NCBI RefSeq assembly: GCF_000338875.1
Contig: NZ_AOMO01000066.1
Coordinates: 62,001-126,000 of the forward strand
DNA length: 64,000 nt
Source: Vibrio mimicus CAIM 602
GTDB taxonomy: Bacteria; Pseudomonadota; Gammaproteobacteria; Enterobacterales; Vibrionaceae
Direction: 5' to 3'
Position numbers and translations under genes: made by a program. The notes under the pieces were generated by a model. It was not told the DNA's origin, ran no database searches, and worked only from the letters and a program-made list of their open reading frames with translations. Shown piece by piece: positions 17,070-25,354 of this stretch (positions within the stretch are counted from its first letter, which is position 1; each line of letters starts with the position of its first letter).

Positions 17070-17531
17070 GTGTTGAATTTGGATTTAGCAGCTTGTCGAC
17101 AAAGTGCCTTGCAACTACTTAGTCGTCGTGATCATAGCGAGTATGAGTTGCAACAAAAATTAGCGCTCAAAGGCCACCAAGCTGAAGTGATTGATGAGGT
17201 AGTGAAATACTGCTTAGAACTGGGATATTTGAGCGATGTTCGTTACGCAGCAAGTCAGGCTCGGCAAATGGTTCACAAAGGTTACGGTGAGCAGCGCTTG
17301 CGCCAGCAACTCAAAGAGAAGCGAGTCGCTGAAGACGTGATTGAGCAAGTGCTTGCGGAACAAACAATAGATTGGTTTGAGCTAGCTAAAGAAGTGGTAC
17401 ACAAGAAATTTAAAAGCGGCATCAGCCTTGAACGCTCACAATACGCCAAGCAAGTACGTTACTTGCAGTACCGTGGTTTCAACTTTGACCAAATACGATA
17501 TGCACTTCAAGCCAGTGAGAGCGATGAGTAA
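17070..17531 (+). CDS. recX: Regulatory protein RecX
   Basis: Binds and restrains RecA filaments. The 153-residue, charge-rich all-helical protein has tandem three-helix repeats: RDHSEYELQQKL near 20-31, then YLSDVRYAASQARQ and YGEQRLRQQLKEK. The start is GTG at 17070, preceded by TAGGAGAGA. Position right after recA supports the call. Confidence 0.92.
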   Translation: MLNLDLAACRQSALQLLSRRDHSEYELQQKLALKGHQAEVIDEVVKYCLELGYLSDVRYAASQARQMVHKGYGEQRLRQQLKEKRVAEDVIEQVLAEQTIDWFELAKEVVHKKFKSGISLERSQYAKQVRYLQYRGFNFDQIRYALQASESDE

Positions 17532-17704
17532 TCGCTTTCACCCCTCCACATTCCCCTTGTTAATCCCGATCTAGATTTTATGCATCTTAGTTGAGCTGTC
17601 GCTCGACACACATTCAGTTTGCGGAAGAGAAGAAACTAGGCGAACTCTTATCCTTGCTTTACAATAGCGCAAAATTCTAACTTGAGTATTTCAGGAAGAG
17701 CTGC

Positions 17705-20287
17705 ATGTTTATGAGCACGGATGAGGTGCGCCGCGCGTTCCTCTCATTCTTTGAAAGCAAAGGTCACCAAATTGTAGAAAGTTCTTCTCTGGTGCCTGCT
17801 AACGATCCGACCCTGCTGTTTACCAACGCAGGGATGAACCAATTTAAAGACTGTTTCTTGGGCTTGGAAAAGCGCGCCTACACTCGTGCGACGACGGCTC
17901 AACGTTGTGTCCGCGCTGGCGGTAAGCACAACGACCTGGAAAACGTCGGTTTCACCGCGCGTCACCACACTTTCTTCGAAATGCTGGGTAACTTCAGCTT
18001 CGGTGACTATTTCAAAGAAGATGCGATCCAGTATGCATGGGAGTTTCTGACTGGCGTACTGCAACTGCCGAAAGAGCGCTTGCTTGTGACGGTTTATGAA
18101 ACCGATGATGAAGCATTTGATATTTGGAATAAAAAAGTCGGCATTCCTGCGGATCGCATTATTCGTATTGGTGATAAAAAAGGTGGCAAGAAGTTCGACT
18201 CTGACAACTTCTGGCAGATGGGTGACACTGGTCCTTGCGGCCCATGTACCGAAATCTTCTATGACCACGGCGACCACATTTGGGGCGGACCTCCGGGTTC
18301 ACCTGAAGAGGATGGCGATCGTTTCATCGAAATTTGGAACAACGTTTTCATGCAATTCAACCGTCATGCTGATGGCACGATGGAGCCGTTACCTAAGCCG
18401 TCTGTAGATACGGGTATGGGTATTGAGCGTATCTCTGCGATCATGCAGGGTGTGCATTCAAACTACGAAATCGATGTATTCCAAACTCTGATCAAAGCGG
18501 CAGCTGACGCGATTGGTTACCAATATTTGACCAATCAATCACTGCGTGTTGTGGCTGACCACATTCGCTCTTGCGCATTTTTGATCGTTGATGGTGTGAT
18601 GCCTTCTAACGAAGGTCGTGGTTATGTACTACGCCGCATCATCCGTCGTGCTGTCCGTCATGGTAACAAGCTGGGCGCACAGGGTGCTTTCTTCCACAAA
18701 TTGGTAGGTCCATTGGCGGAAGTGATGGGCACTGCTGGTGTTGAGCTGAAGAAACAGCAAGCACTGGTTGAAAAAGTACTACGTATCGAAGAAGAGAACT
18801 TTGGTCGTACTCTTGATCGCGGTATGAGCATTCTGAATGAAGCTCTGGATCAATTGTCAGGTCAAATGCTAGATGGCGAAACCGTCTTTAAACTGTACGA
18901 CACCTACGGCTTCCCAGCAGATTTAACCAATGATGTAGCGCGTGAGCGTGGCTTTAGCATTGATGAAACTGGCTTCGAACAAGCGATGGAAGAGCAGCGC
19001 CAACGTGCTCGTGAAGCAGGCCAGTTTGGTACTGACTATAACTCACTGATCAAGTCAGCAACCAATACTGAATTCTGTGGTTACACTGCTAGCCGTGGCC
19101 AAAGTGTGGTGCGTGAGATCTTTGTTGAAGGCGCGGAAGTTTCTGCACTTTCAGCGGGTGATAAAGCGATCATCGTATTGGACAATACCCCATTCTATGC
19201 TGAATCAGGCGGTCAATGTGGTGATACTGGCGTTTTGAAGACTGAAGCGGGTGTTTTCCATGTGGAAGATACTCACAAGTTGGGTAACGCGATTGCTCAT
19301 CACGGCGTTTTAGCACAAGGCGTGTTAGCGAAAGGCGATCAAGTTGACGCGATTGTTGATGAACAGCGCCGTGCCGCGATTTCACTCAACCACTCAGCCA
19401 CTCACTTGTTGCATGCAGCACTCCGTAAAGTGTTGGGTGAACATGTTGCACAGAAAGGCTCTCTGGTTCGTGCTGAAACACTGCGTTTTGACTTCTCACA
19501 TCTGGAAGCGATGACCGCTGCAGAGATCAAAGAAGTTGAGCGTTTAGTGAACCAAGAAATTCGTCGTAACCACAGTATCGAAACCAACATCATGAATATT
19601 GATGAAGCGAAAGCGAAAGGTGCGATGGCTCTGTTTGGTGAGAAATATGACGACCAAGTTCGTGTGCTCTCGATGGGGAATTTCTCAACTGAACTGTGTG
19701 GTGGTATTCATGCGAGCAACACAGGTGATATTGGCCTGTTCAAAATCACCTCTGAAGGTGGTATCGCAGCAGGTATTCGCCGTATTGAAGCGGTGACTGG
19801 TGAAGGTGCGCTTGATTATATCGAAGCACAGCAAGCACAGCATGACGCCAAAGTTGTTGAGATGGCCGCTAAAGCCAAATTGCTAGAGAAAGAAATTCAG
19901 CAACTGAAAGATAAACTGGCCGCCAAAGAGAGTGCTGGTCTTATCAATCAAGTTAAGCAAATTTCTGGTGTGAATGTGTTGGTTGCGGAACTGAATGGCG
20001 CTGATAATAAAGCACTGCGCGGTATGGTTGACGATCTTAAAAATCAGCTAGGCAGTGGCATTATCATGCTGGGTAATGTTGCAGAAGGTAAAGTTGGTCT
20101 AATTGCTGGTGTGACTAGTGATTTAACCAACAAAGTGAAAGCCGGTGAGTTGGTGAATATGGTCGCTCTACAAGTCGGTGGCAAGGGCGGTGGTCGCCCT
20201 GATATGGCTCAAGCAGGAGGGACAGACGCTCACGCTCTGCCGTCTGCCTTAGAGTCAGTTGACGCTTGGATTACCGAGCGTCTATAA
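17705..20287 (+). CDS. alaS: Alanyl-tRNA synthetase
   Basis: Charges tRNA-Ala and edits mischarged Ser/Gly. The 860-residue protein has the class II catalytic core at the N-terminus (FTNAGMNQFK, RHHTFFEMLGNFSFGDY, DTGMGIERI), the editing domain with HSATHLLH and CGGIHASNTGD metal-binding histidines and cysteine, a coiled-coil linker (about 700-750), and the C-terminal DHHA1-type domain with GGKGGGRPDMAQAGG. An AGGAAGAG site precedes the first ATG; a second ATG two codons later is also possible. Next come lysC and csrA, an order shared by many gammaproteobacteria. Confidence 0.98.
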   Translation: MFMSTDEVRRAFLSFFESKGHQIVESSSLVPANDPTLLFTNAGMNQFKDCFLGLEKRAYTRATTAQRCVRAGGKHNDLENVGFTARHHTFFEMLGNFSFGDYFKEDAIQYAWEFLTGVLQLPKERLLVTVYETDDEAFDIWNKKVGIPADRIIRIGDKKGGKKFDSDNFWQMGDTGPCGPCTEIFYDHGDHIWGGPPGSPEEDGDRFIEIWNNVFMQFNRHADGTMEPLPKPSVDTGMGIERISAIMQGVHSNYEIDVFQTLIKAAADAIGYQYLTNQSLRVVADHIRSCAFLIVDGVMPSNEGRGYVLRRIIRRAVRHGNKLGAQGAFFHKLVGPLAEVMGTAGVELKKQQALVEKVLRIEEENFGRTLDRGMSILNEALDQLSGQMLDGETVFKLYDTYGFPADLTNDVARERGFSIDETGFEQAMEEQRQRAREAGQFGTDYNSLIKSATNTEFCGYTASRGQSVVREIFVEGAEVSALSAGDKAIIVLDNTPFYAESGGQCGDTGVLKTEAGVFHVEDTHKLGNAIAHHGVLAQGVLAKGDQVDAIVDEQRRAAISLNHSATHLLHAALRKVLGEHVAQKGSLVRAETLRFDFSHLEAMTAAEIKEVERLVNQEIRRNHSIETNIMNIDEAKAKGAMALFGEKYDDQVRVLSMGNFSTELCGGIHASNTGDIGLFKITSEGGIAAGIRRIEAVTGEGALDYIEAQQAQHDAKVVEMAAKAKLLEKEIQQLKDKLAAKESAGLINQVKQISGVNVLVAELNGADNKALRGMVDDLKNQLGSGIIMLGNVAEGKVGLIAGVTSDLTNKVKAGELVNMVALQVGGKGGGRPDMAQAGGTDAHALPSALESVDAWITERL

Positions 20288-20301
20288 CAGCGATAAATAG
20301 T

Positions 20302-20335
20302 TTACGCTCAATCAATATTTGTTGATTGAGCGTAA
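20302..20335 (+). terminator. Strong hairpin after alaS
   Basis: A 12-bp perfect stem ACGCTCAATCAA / TTGATTGAGCGT (20304-20315, 20322-20333) with a six-base loop starts 17 bases after the alaS stop. The stem is followed by AACTTTA, so the T tract is weak. It may slow transcription or protect the 3' end rather than act as a full terminator. Confidence 0.6.
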
Positions 20336-20348
20336 CTTTATCTAGTCA

Positions 20349-20408
20349 ACCAAGTGGTTTAATTGGCGCAAATATAGACTAAGCCAATTAGCCGCTTGGT
20401 TTTGTTTT
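20349..20408 (+). terminator. Long interrupted hairpin with U tract upstream of lysC (terminator or attenuator)
   Basis: Stem segments CCAAG/CTTGG (20350-20354, 20395-20399), GG/CC, and AATTGGC/GCCAATT (20361-20367, 20383-20389) form a long stem-loop, followed by TTTTGTTTT (20400-20408). This looks like a working terminator. It may end alaS transcripts, or attenuate a promoter lying further upstream that feeds lysC. The room upstream is too short for a standard lysine riboswitch. Confidence 0.7.
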
Positions 20409-20490
20409 AGTAACGATCAAATGTTGTCCGACAAATTAGTCAGATGGTTTTGATCCCAATAAGACTTTGGTCTTGGGAAGGTGAATACTG

Positions 20491-21678
20491 GTGAAAAAGC
20501 CCCTTATCGTGCAAAAGTTCGGCGGAACTTCGGTGGGTTCAATTGAAAGAATGCAAACCGTAGCCGAACACATCATTAAGGCGAAAAATGATGGCAATCA
20601 AGTTGTCGTAGTGGTCTCTGCCATGGCAGGGGAAACCAATCGACTGGTGGGTTTAGCTCAACAAGTAGATAGCGTGCCAAACGCTAGAGAACTTGATGTT
20701 TTGCTCTCTGCTGGTGAGCAAGTGTCTATGGCCTTAGTGGCAATGACACTGCACAAAATGGGCTATGCAGCCCGCTCACTAACCGGAGCTCAAGCGAACA
20801 TTGTGACGGATAATCAACACAATGACGCGACGATTAAGCATATTGATACTCGAACGATTACTGAGCTACTAGAACAAGATTTCATTGTGATAGTCGCTGG
20901 TTTTCAAGGGATCAATGAAAATGGGGATATCACTACTTTAGGCCGTGGTGGTTCAGATACCAGTGCTGTGGCATTGGCTGGAGCCTTGAATGCCGACGAA
21001 TGCCAAATATTTACGGATGTCGATGGTGTATATACTTGTGACCCACGCGTTGTGCCAACTGCTCGAAAATTGGATGTGATTGACTTCCCATCCATGGAAG
21101 AGATGGCGCGTAAAGGGGCAAAAGTGCTGCACTTGCCTTGCGTACAATATGCTTGGAAAAACGCAGTGCCATTACGTGTACTCTCAACCTTTGAAAAGAA
21201 TCAAGGTAGCTTGATTAAGGGCGATACAAGTACGCACGCTGTATGCGGTATCGCAATTCAAAGAGACATGACTCTGGTTGCGGTAGCAAGCGAATCTTTG
21301 CTTGGCATTATCAAGCAGTGTCAAATGCTCGGTGTTGAAGTCTGCACTACACTGGAAGAGCCTGAAAATAGTGCACTGGTCATTAAGCGAGATGCTTATG
21401 CCAAGCTACAATTGGTCTGCGCCGATAAAATCCGTGGCTCAGAATCAATAAGCCTGATCACTAAGGTCGGTTTACAAGCTGGAGCACTCGTGACTCATGC
21501 TCGCACAACCTTAGCTGAACATGGCATCGGTGTGCGTTATGTCTCGGCCTCGGAACAATCATCTATGCTAATGTTGGATCCTGCAAATGTGGATCGTGCT
21601 GCTAATATTTTGCACGACACCTATGTGGCATCGGAAATCCCTCAAGAGTTTGGTGTAAAACAAACCTTTTTAGGTTAA
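20491..21678 (+). CDS. lysC: Aspartate kinase (monofunctional, LysC type)
   Basis: Phosphorylates aspartate as the first step to lysine, threonine, methionine and diaminopimelate. The 395-residue protein has the kinase N-terminal KFGGTSVGS (about 9-17), the catalytic-domain segments TLGRGGSDTSA and DVDGVYTCDPR, and two ACT-type regulatory repeats in the last 140 residues, suggesting end-product inhibition. The start codon is GTG at 20491, with GGGAAGGTG just upstream. The leader contains a small hairpin (AAGAC/GTCTT, about 20461-20475). The alaS-lysC-csrA order is conserved in many gammaproteobacteria. Confidence 0.95.
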   Translation: MKKPLIVQKFGGTSVGSIERMQTVAEHIIKAKNDGNQVVVVVSAMAGETNRLVGLAQQVDSVPNARELDVLLSAGEQVSMALVAMTLHKMGYAARSLTGAQANIVTDNQHNDATIKHIDTRTITELLEQDFIVIVAGFQGINENGDITTLGRGGSDTSAVALAGALNADECQIFTDVDGVYTCDPRVVPTARKLDVIDFPSMEEMARKGAKVLHLPCVQYAWKNAVPLRVLSTFEKNQGSLIKGDTSTHAVCGIAIQRDMTLVAVASESLLGIIKQCQMLGVEVCTTLEEPENSALVIKRDAYAKLQLVCADKIRGSESISLITKVGLQAGALVTHARTTLAEHGIGVRYVSASEQSSMLMLDPANVDRAANILHDTYVASEIPQEFGVKQTFLG

Positions 21679-21769
21679 ACGGGCACCATTGAGAGTTTAC
21701 GATGTCATAACTTTTGATGGATAATAGTGTGGTTGCAAGAAAATACAGAGATTACTCAAGGAGCTAAGA

Positions 21770-21967
21770 ATGCTTATTTTGACTCGCCGCGTTGGCGAAA
21801 CCCTGATGATCGGTGATGAAGTGACCGTGACAGTATTGGGCGTAAAAGGTAACCAAGTCCGTATCGGTGTAAATGCACCGAAAGAAGTGTCTGTGCACCG
21901 TGAAGAAATCTACATGCGCATTCAAGCTGAGAAAGGTAATGGTGGCGTTGCATCTGGCAACTACTAA
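21770..21967 (+). CDS. csrA: Carbon storage regulator CsrA
   Basis: Small dimeric RNA-binding protein that represses or stabilises target mRNAs by binding GGA motifs; in Vibrio it links carbon state to quorum sensing and virulence. The 65-residue protein begins MLILTRRVGETLMIGDEV and carries the conserved VHREEIY near residues 42-48, both typical of the family. The ribosome-binding site CAAGGAG is strong and lies 8 bases upstream. It is followed by a strong terminator. Confidence 0.98.
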   Translation: MLILTRRVGETLMIGDEVTVTVLGVKGNQVRIGVNAPKEVSVHREEIYMRIQAEKGNGGVASGNY

Positions 21968-21976
21968 TTATCGAAG

Positions 21977-22005
21977 AAAGGTCGGCTGTTAAGGCCGACC
22001 TTTTT
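21977..22005 (+). terminator. Rho-independent terminator of csrA
   Basis: A GGTCGGC / GCCGACC stem (21980-21986, 21994-22000), extended by A-T pairs, with a loop of seven bases, ends in TTTTT. It starts 10 bases after the csrA stop. Confidence 0.88.
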
Positions 22006-22148
22006 GTTTATCCCCGTGTTTTTATTTAGAAAGTGCAAATTCTCATCGCTTTGGTCAATTTGCCAACGGTTGAGTTGTTTTGCCGAGTTTTCTCCAAGAA
22101 AGTGTTTGACATATTTTTGGTAAATCGTAATATGTGCCTCCGCAAGAC

Positions 22149-22240
22149 GGTGAGGTGGCCGAGAGGCTGAAGGCGCTCCCCTGCTAAGGAGTATACGGTT
22201 TATAGCCGTATCGAGGGTTCGAATCCCTCCTTCACCGCCA
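22149..22240 (+). tRNA. tRNA-Ser(GCU), copy 1, with damaged anticodon stem
   Basis: A class II tRNA with a long variable arm, anticodon GCT in the loop CTGCTAA, and encoded CCA. It is 92 bases, one shorter than the second copy at 22373. The anticodon stem reads CTCCC on the 5' side but only GGAG then T on the 3' side, so one G of the GGGAG partner is missing (about 22188-22191). The acceptor also has a G-T pair (CTTCACC instead of CTCACC). The missing base may be a sequencing slip in a G run. Confidence 0.9.
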
Positions 22241-22273
22241 TTTCTTGCAATGCTTATTTCGATAAGCCACAGC

Positions 22274-22350
22274 GCGTCCGTAGCTCAGCTGGATAGAGTA
22301 CCTGGCTACGAACCAGGCGGTCAGAGGTTCGAATCCTCTCGGACGCGCCA
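22274..22350 (+). tRNA. tRNA-Arg(ACG), copy 1 (acceptor type GCGTCCG)
   Basis: A 77-base tRNA with anticodon ACG in the loop CTACGAA, T-loop TTCGAAT, and encoded CCA. The acceptor stem pairs GCGTCCG with CGGACGC. The 22651-22740 copy is the same type; the two others use a swapped acceptor (GCGCTCG). Confidence 0.96.
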
Positions 22351-22372
22351 TATTCTTCTGGAATATGTAAGT

Positions 22373-22465
22373 GGTGAGGTGGCCGAGAGGCTGAAGGCGC
22401 TCCCCTGCTAAGGGAGTATACGGTTTATAGCCGTATCGAGGGTTCGAATCCCTCCCTCACCGCCA
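22373..22465 (+). tRNA. tRNA-Ser(GCU), copy 2
   Basis: A 93-base class II tRNA with a complete anticodon stem CTCCC / GGGAG around CTGCTAA, a long variable arm, T-loop TTCGAAT, perfect GGTGAGG / CCTCACC acceptor and encoded CCA. This is the intact reference for judging copy 1. Confidence 0.97.
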
Positions 22466-22531
22466 TTTATTGGCCTATGGTCAATTTTTTTGTTCTAGAA
22501 GAAATTAATTGTGATATAGTTCACAACCTGC

Positions 22532-22608
22532 GCGCTCGTAGCTCAGCTGGATAGAGTACCTGGCTACGAACCAGGCGGTCAGAGGTTCGAATCCTCTCGA
22601 GCGCGCCA
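22532..22608 (+). tRNA. tRNA-Arg(ACG), copy 2 (acceptor type GCGCTCG)
   Basis: A 77-base tRNA identical to copy 1 from the D arm through the T arm, with anticodon ACG. The acceptor is GCGCTCG / CGAGCGC: positions 4-5 and their partners are exchanged as base pairs compared with copy 1, so pairing is kept. Encoded CCA present. Confidence 0.96.
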
Positions 22609-22663
22609 TTATTTAAAACTCCTGAAGTTTCGGGAGTTGATTGTGAAAGCAATCAAAGCCTGC

Positions 22664-22740
22664 GCGTCCGTAGCTCAGCTGGATAGAGTACCTGGCTACG
22701 AACCAGGCGGTCAGAGGTTCGAATCCTCTCGGACGCGCCA
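22664..22740 (+). tRNA. tRNA-Arg(ACG), copy 3 (acceptor type GCGTCCG)
   Basis: A 77-base tRNA matching copy 1 throughout, anticodon ACG, encoded CCA. It lies 55 bases after copy 2. Confidence 0.96.
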
Positions 22741-22813
22741 CTCTTATCTCGTCAAGAGAGAAGGGTAATACCCTGATACTGAATATTTCGGTATCGAATC
22801 ATTAAAAAATTGC

Positions 22814-22890
22814 GCGCTCGTAGCTCAGCTGGATAGAGTACCTGGCTACGAACCAGGCGGTCAGAGGTTCGAATCCTCTCGAGCGCGCCA
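22814..22890 (+). tRNA. tRNA-Arg(ACG), copy 4 (acceptor type GCGCTCG)
   Basis: A 77-base tRNA matching copy 2 throughout, anticodon ACG, encoded CCA. It is the last gene of the array, followed 9 bases later by a terminator hairpin. Confidence 0.96.
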
Positions 22891-22899
22891 TATTTTTAA

Positions 22900-22927
22900 G
22901 CCCTGCATGAGAATGCAGGGCCTTTTT
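22900..22927 (+). terminator. Terminator of the tRNA-Ser/Arg array
   Basis: A GCCCTGCAT / ATGCAGGGC stem (22900-22908, 22913-22921) with a four-base loop is followed by CTTTTT. It begins 10 bases after the last tRNA and ends the array transcript. Confidence 0.88.
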
Positions 22928-23155
22928 ACATCTCTCGATCATAATATTCACTCTTGATTTACAACTTGTTGTTTTTCTAAGAATATTTGCCGCTATATTA
23001 ACCTCCTCGCAATTTTTACTCTTTTTTCGCAGTAACTTAATTGAAATGGATGAAAAAGTAGCCTCTTTTTGTTGTTCTTGAGCTTTTGAGGTAATTGGAA
23101 CTGGTGGTTTATTGTTCCAGTTTGTGTTCGACCTAAAAGAGTGCTTGTAACCAAA

Positions 23156-23183
23156 TTGACAATTATTGTTCAGTCGAGATAAT
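23156..23183 (+). promoter_or_regulatory. Candidate promoter of oadGAB in the tRNA-oadG gap
   Basis: In the gap of about 330 bases between the tRNA terminator and oadG, a perfect -35 TTGACA (23156-23161) is followed after 16 bases by GATAAT (23178-23183). This lies 75 bases before the oadG ATG. The rest of the gap is AT-rich and shows no convincing gene; the opposite strand is open for 168 codons but runs back through a tRNA, so I treat it as chance. Confidence 0.65.
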
Positions 23184-23258
23184 CCCTGTTCTTCTGTGAG
23201 ACGAACAAAAATTGTGCGTCGCATGAAGAATGTCAGGATGACACGCAAAGGAAGCAAC

Positions 23259-23519
23259 ATGACACATATTGGAAGTCTACTTATGGATGCCGCCACTCTG
23301 ATGGTCACCGGAATGGCTGTGGTATTCCTATTTCTTACTCTTCTCGTTTATCTCGTTCGGCTAATGTCCCGTGTGATACCTCAAGAGGTACCTGAGGCGG
23401 CTGCAACGCCCAAGAAAAGTCAAAAAGTTCAACCAGCAACTGATTCAGTGAGCCCACAAGTCGTGGCGGCCATTTCTGCAGCGGTGCATCAGTACCGTAC
23501 AGCGACAGTGAAACAGTAA
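23259..23519 (+). CDS. oadG: Oxaloacetate decarboxylase gamma subunit OadG
   Basis: Small membrane subunit that holds the alpha and beta subunits of the Na+-pumping oxaloacetate decarboxylase together. I set the start at 23259 (MTHIGSLLMDAA), after AAAGGAAGC; longer readings from 23166 would start at the promoter. The 86-residue protein has one membrane helix (about 13-33, with MAVVFLFLTLLVYLV) and a cytoplasmic tail with Pro/Ala-rich residues that binds the alpha subunit. It is the first gene of oadGAB. Confidence 0.92.
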   Translation: MTHIGSLLMDAATLMVTGMAVVFLFLTLLVYLVRLMSRVIPQEVPEAAATPKKSQKVQPATDSVSPQVVAAISAAVHQYRTATVKQ

Positions 23520-23554
23520 GTCTGGATTACAAGGATTAAAAGGAGTTAATGAGC

Positions 23555-25345
23555 ATGTCTAAACCACTAGCAATCACAGATGTGGTCCTTCGTGACGCCC
23601 ATCAATCACTCTTTGCTACGCGTATGCGTATTGAAGATATGCTGCCGATTGCCGCTGAATTGGATAAGGTTGGTTACTGGTCTTTGGAAACTTGGGGCGG
23701 AGCAACATTTGATGCTTGTATTCGTTTCCTTGGCGAAGATCCGTGGGAACGCCTACGCGCTTTGAAAAAGGCTATGCCGAATACCCCGATGCAGATGTTA
23801 CTGCGCGGGCAAAACTTGCTAGGTTATCGCCATTATGCTGATGACGTAGTAGAAAAGTTTGTTGAGCGTGCCCATGCCAATGGTATGGATGTATTCCGCA
23901 TCTTTGATGCGATGAACGATGTACGCAATTTTGAAAAAGCCGTTAAAGCAACGATTGATGTTGGCGCGCATGCGCAAGGTACCCTCTCATACACCACGAG
24001 CCCGGTTCACAATACTCAAACATGGGTAGATTTGGCGAAACGCTTGGAAGATCTTGGCTGCCACTCCTTGTGTATCAAGGACATGTCTGGGCTACTAAAA
24101 CCGTACGAAGCAGAAGAGTTAATCACACGCATCAAGCAATCTTGTGCCGTGCCTCTAGCTTTGCATTGCCATGCGACAACTGGACTCTCTACGGCAACAG
24201 CAGTTAAAGCGGTTGAAGCGGGTATTGATATCCTCGATACGGCGATTTCGTCGATGAGTCAAACGTATGGCCATACGCCAACGGAAACTGTGGTTGCAAT
24301 GTTGCAAGGCACGCCTCGTGATACTCAGCTTAAACTTGAACAGTTAGAGCCTATTGCGGCGTACTTCCGTGAAGTACGCAAGAAATACGCGAAGTTTGAA
24401 GGTCAATTGAAAGGTGTTGATTCGCGGATCCTGATCGCGCAAGTGCCTGGTGGGATGCTGACAAATATGGAAAGTCAGTTGAAAGAGCAAGGCGCAGCAC
24501 ATCGAATTGATGAAGTGTTGGAAGAGATCCCACGTGTTCGTCAGGATCTTGGTTATATCCCATTAGTCACACCGACCTCCCAGATTGTTGGTACTCAGGC
24601 GGTCATTAACGTTTTAACTGGTGAGCGTTATAAGAGCATCACCAAAGAAACGGCCGGAGTGCTGAAAGGTGAATATGGCGCCACGCCAGCTAGCGTAAAT
24701 GCACAGTTACAAGGTCGTGTTTTAGATGGTTCGCAAGCCATTACTTGCCGTCCTGCCGATCTACTGCAAGCTGAACTTGATCATTTGACCAAAGAATTGA
24801 TCGAAAAAGCGAAGTCAGAAAACATCGCATTAGCGGATGAGCAAGTGGATGATGTACTGACTTATGCACTGTTCCCACAAGTTGGGCTGAAATTTCTGAA
24901 AAATCGCCATAACCCAGATGCGTTTGAGCCTGCTCCAGGTAAAGAACCGGCACCTGTTGCTGCACCTGTTCCAGTTGCAGCCCAAACAGCAGCAGGTATT
25001 GAGACTTACAGTGTGAAAGTGGATGGCGTTGTTTATGACGTTGAAGTTGGTCCACAAGGTCAACTGACATCCGTTGTGCCAGCAGCACAAAAAGCTGCCC
25101 CTCAAGCTGTCGCAGCTACAAATTCTCAATCAGCAGAAGCGGTTGCTGCGCCATTAGCGGGCACCATTTTCAAAATTGAAGTTGAGCAAGGCACTGAAGT
25201 TGCAGAAGGGGATGTGCTGATCGTTTTGGAAGCGATGAAAATGGAAACAGAAATCCGTGCCGCTCGTGGCGGGGTTGTCCATGAATTGCATGTGAAAGAA
25301 GGTGACAGCGTTCGAGTTGGCGCATCACTGTTAAGCTTGGCGTAA
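23555..25345 (+). CDS. oadA: Oxaloacetate decarboxylase alpha subunit OadA (biotin-carrying)
   Basis: Carboxyltransferase that takes the carboxyl group from oxaloacetate to biotin. The 596-residue protein has the N-terminal TIM-barrel domain with RDAHQS (about 12-17) and the metal-binding LHCHATTG, an association domain, a Pro/Ala-rich flexible linker (about 455-480 and 515-535), and a C-terminal biotinyl domain with the modified lysine in EAMKMETE. The ATG at 23555 has the better spacing to AGGAG (9 bases) than the one at 23549. The chromosomal partners OadG and OadB flank it. Confidence 0.96.
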   Translation: MSKPLAITDVVLRDAHQSLFATRMRIEDMLPIAAELDKVGYWSLETWGGATFDACIRFLGEDPWERLRALKKAMPNTPMQMLLRGQNLLGYRHYADDVVEKFVERAHANGMDVFRIFDAMNDVRNFEKAVKATIDVGAHAQGTLSYTTSPVHNTQTWVDLAKRLEDLGCHSLCIKDMSGLLKPYEAEELITRIKQSCAVPLALHCHATTGLSTATAVKAVEAGIDILDTAISSMSQTYGHTPTETVVAMLQGTPRDTQLKLEQLEPIAAYFREVRKKYAKFEGQLKGVDSRILIAQVPGGMLTNMESQLKEQGAAHRIDEVLEEIPRVRQDLGYIPLVTPTSQIVGTQAVINVLTGERYKSITKETAGVLKGEYGATPASVNAQLQGRVLDGSQAITCRPADLLQAELDHLTKELIEKAKSENIALADEQVDDVLTYALFPQVGLKFLKNRHNPDAFEPAPGKEPAPVAAPVPVAAQTAAGIETYSVKVDGVVYDVEVGPQGQLTSVVPAAQKAAPQAVAATNSQSAEAVAAPLAGTIFKIEVEQGTEVAEGDVLIVLEAMKMETEIRAARGGVVHELHVKEGDSVRVGASLLSLA

Positions 25346-25354
25346 GGGAAAATC

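Noticed and set aside
17744..18277. A 177-codon open frame antisense to alaS
   Set aside because: It lies wholly within alaS, mirrors its codon pattern, and has no separate gene features.
20335..20490. Lysine riboswitch before lysC
   Set aside because: The space is about 155 bases, already mostly a terminator-like hairpin; the five-helix lysine fold does not fit.
22802..23308. A 168-codon open frame on the minus strand over the last tRNA-Arg and the oadG start
   Set aside because: It runs antisense through a tRNA, a terminator and the oadG start, has no ribosome-binding site and looks like no known family.
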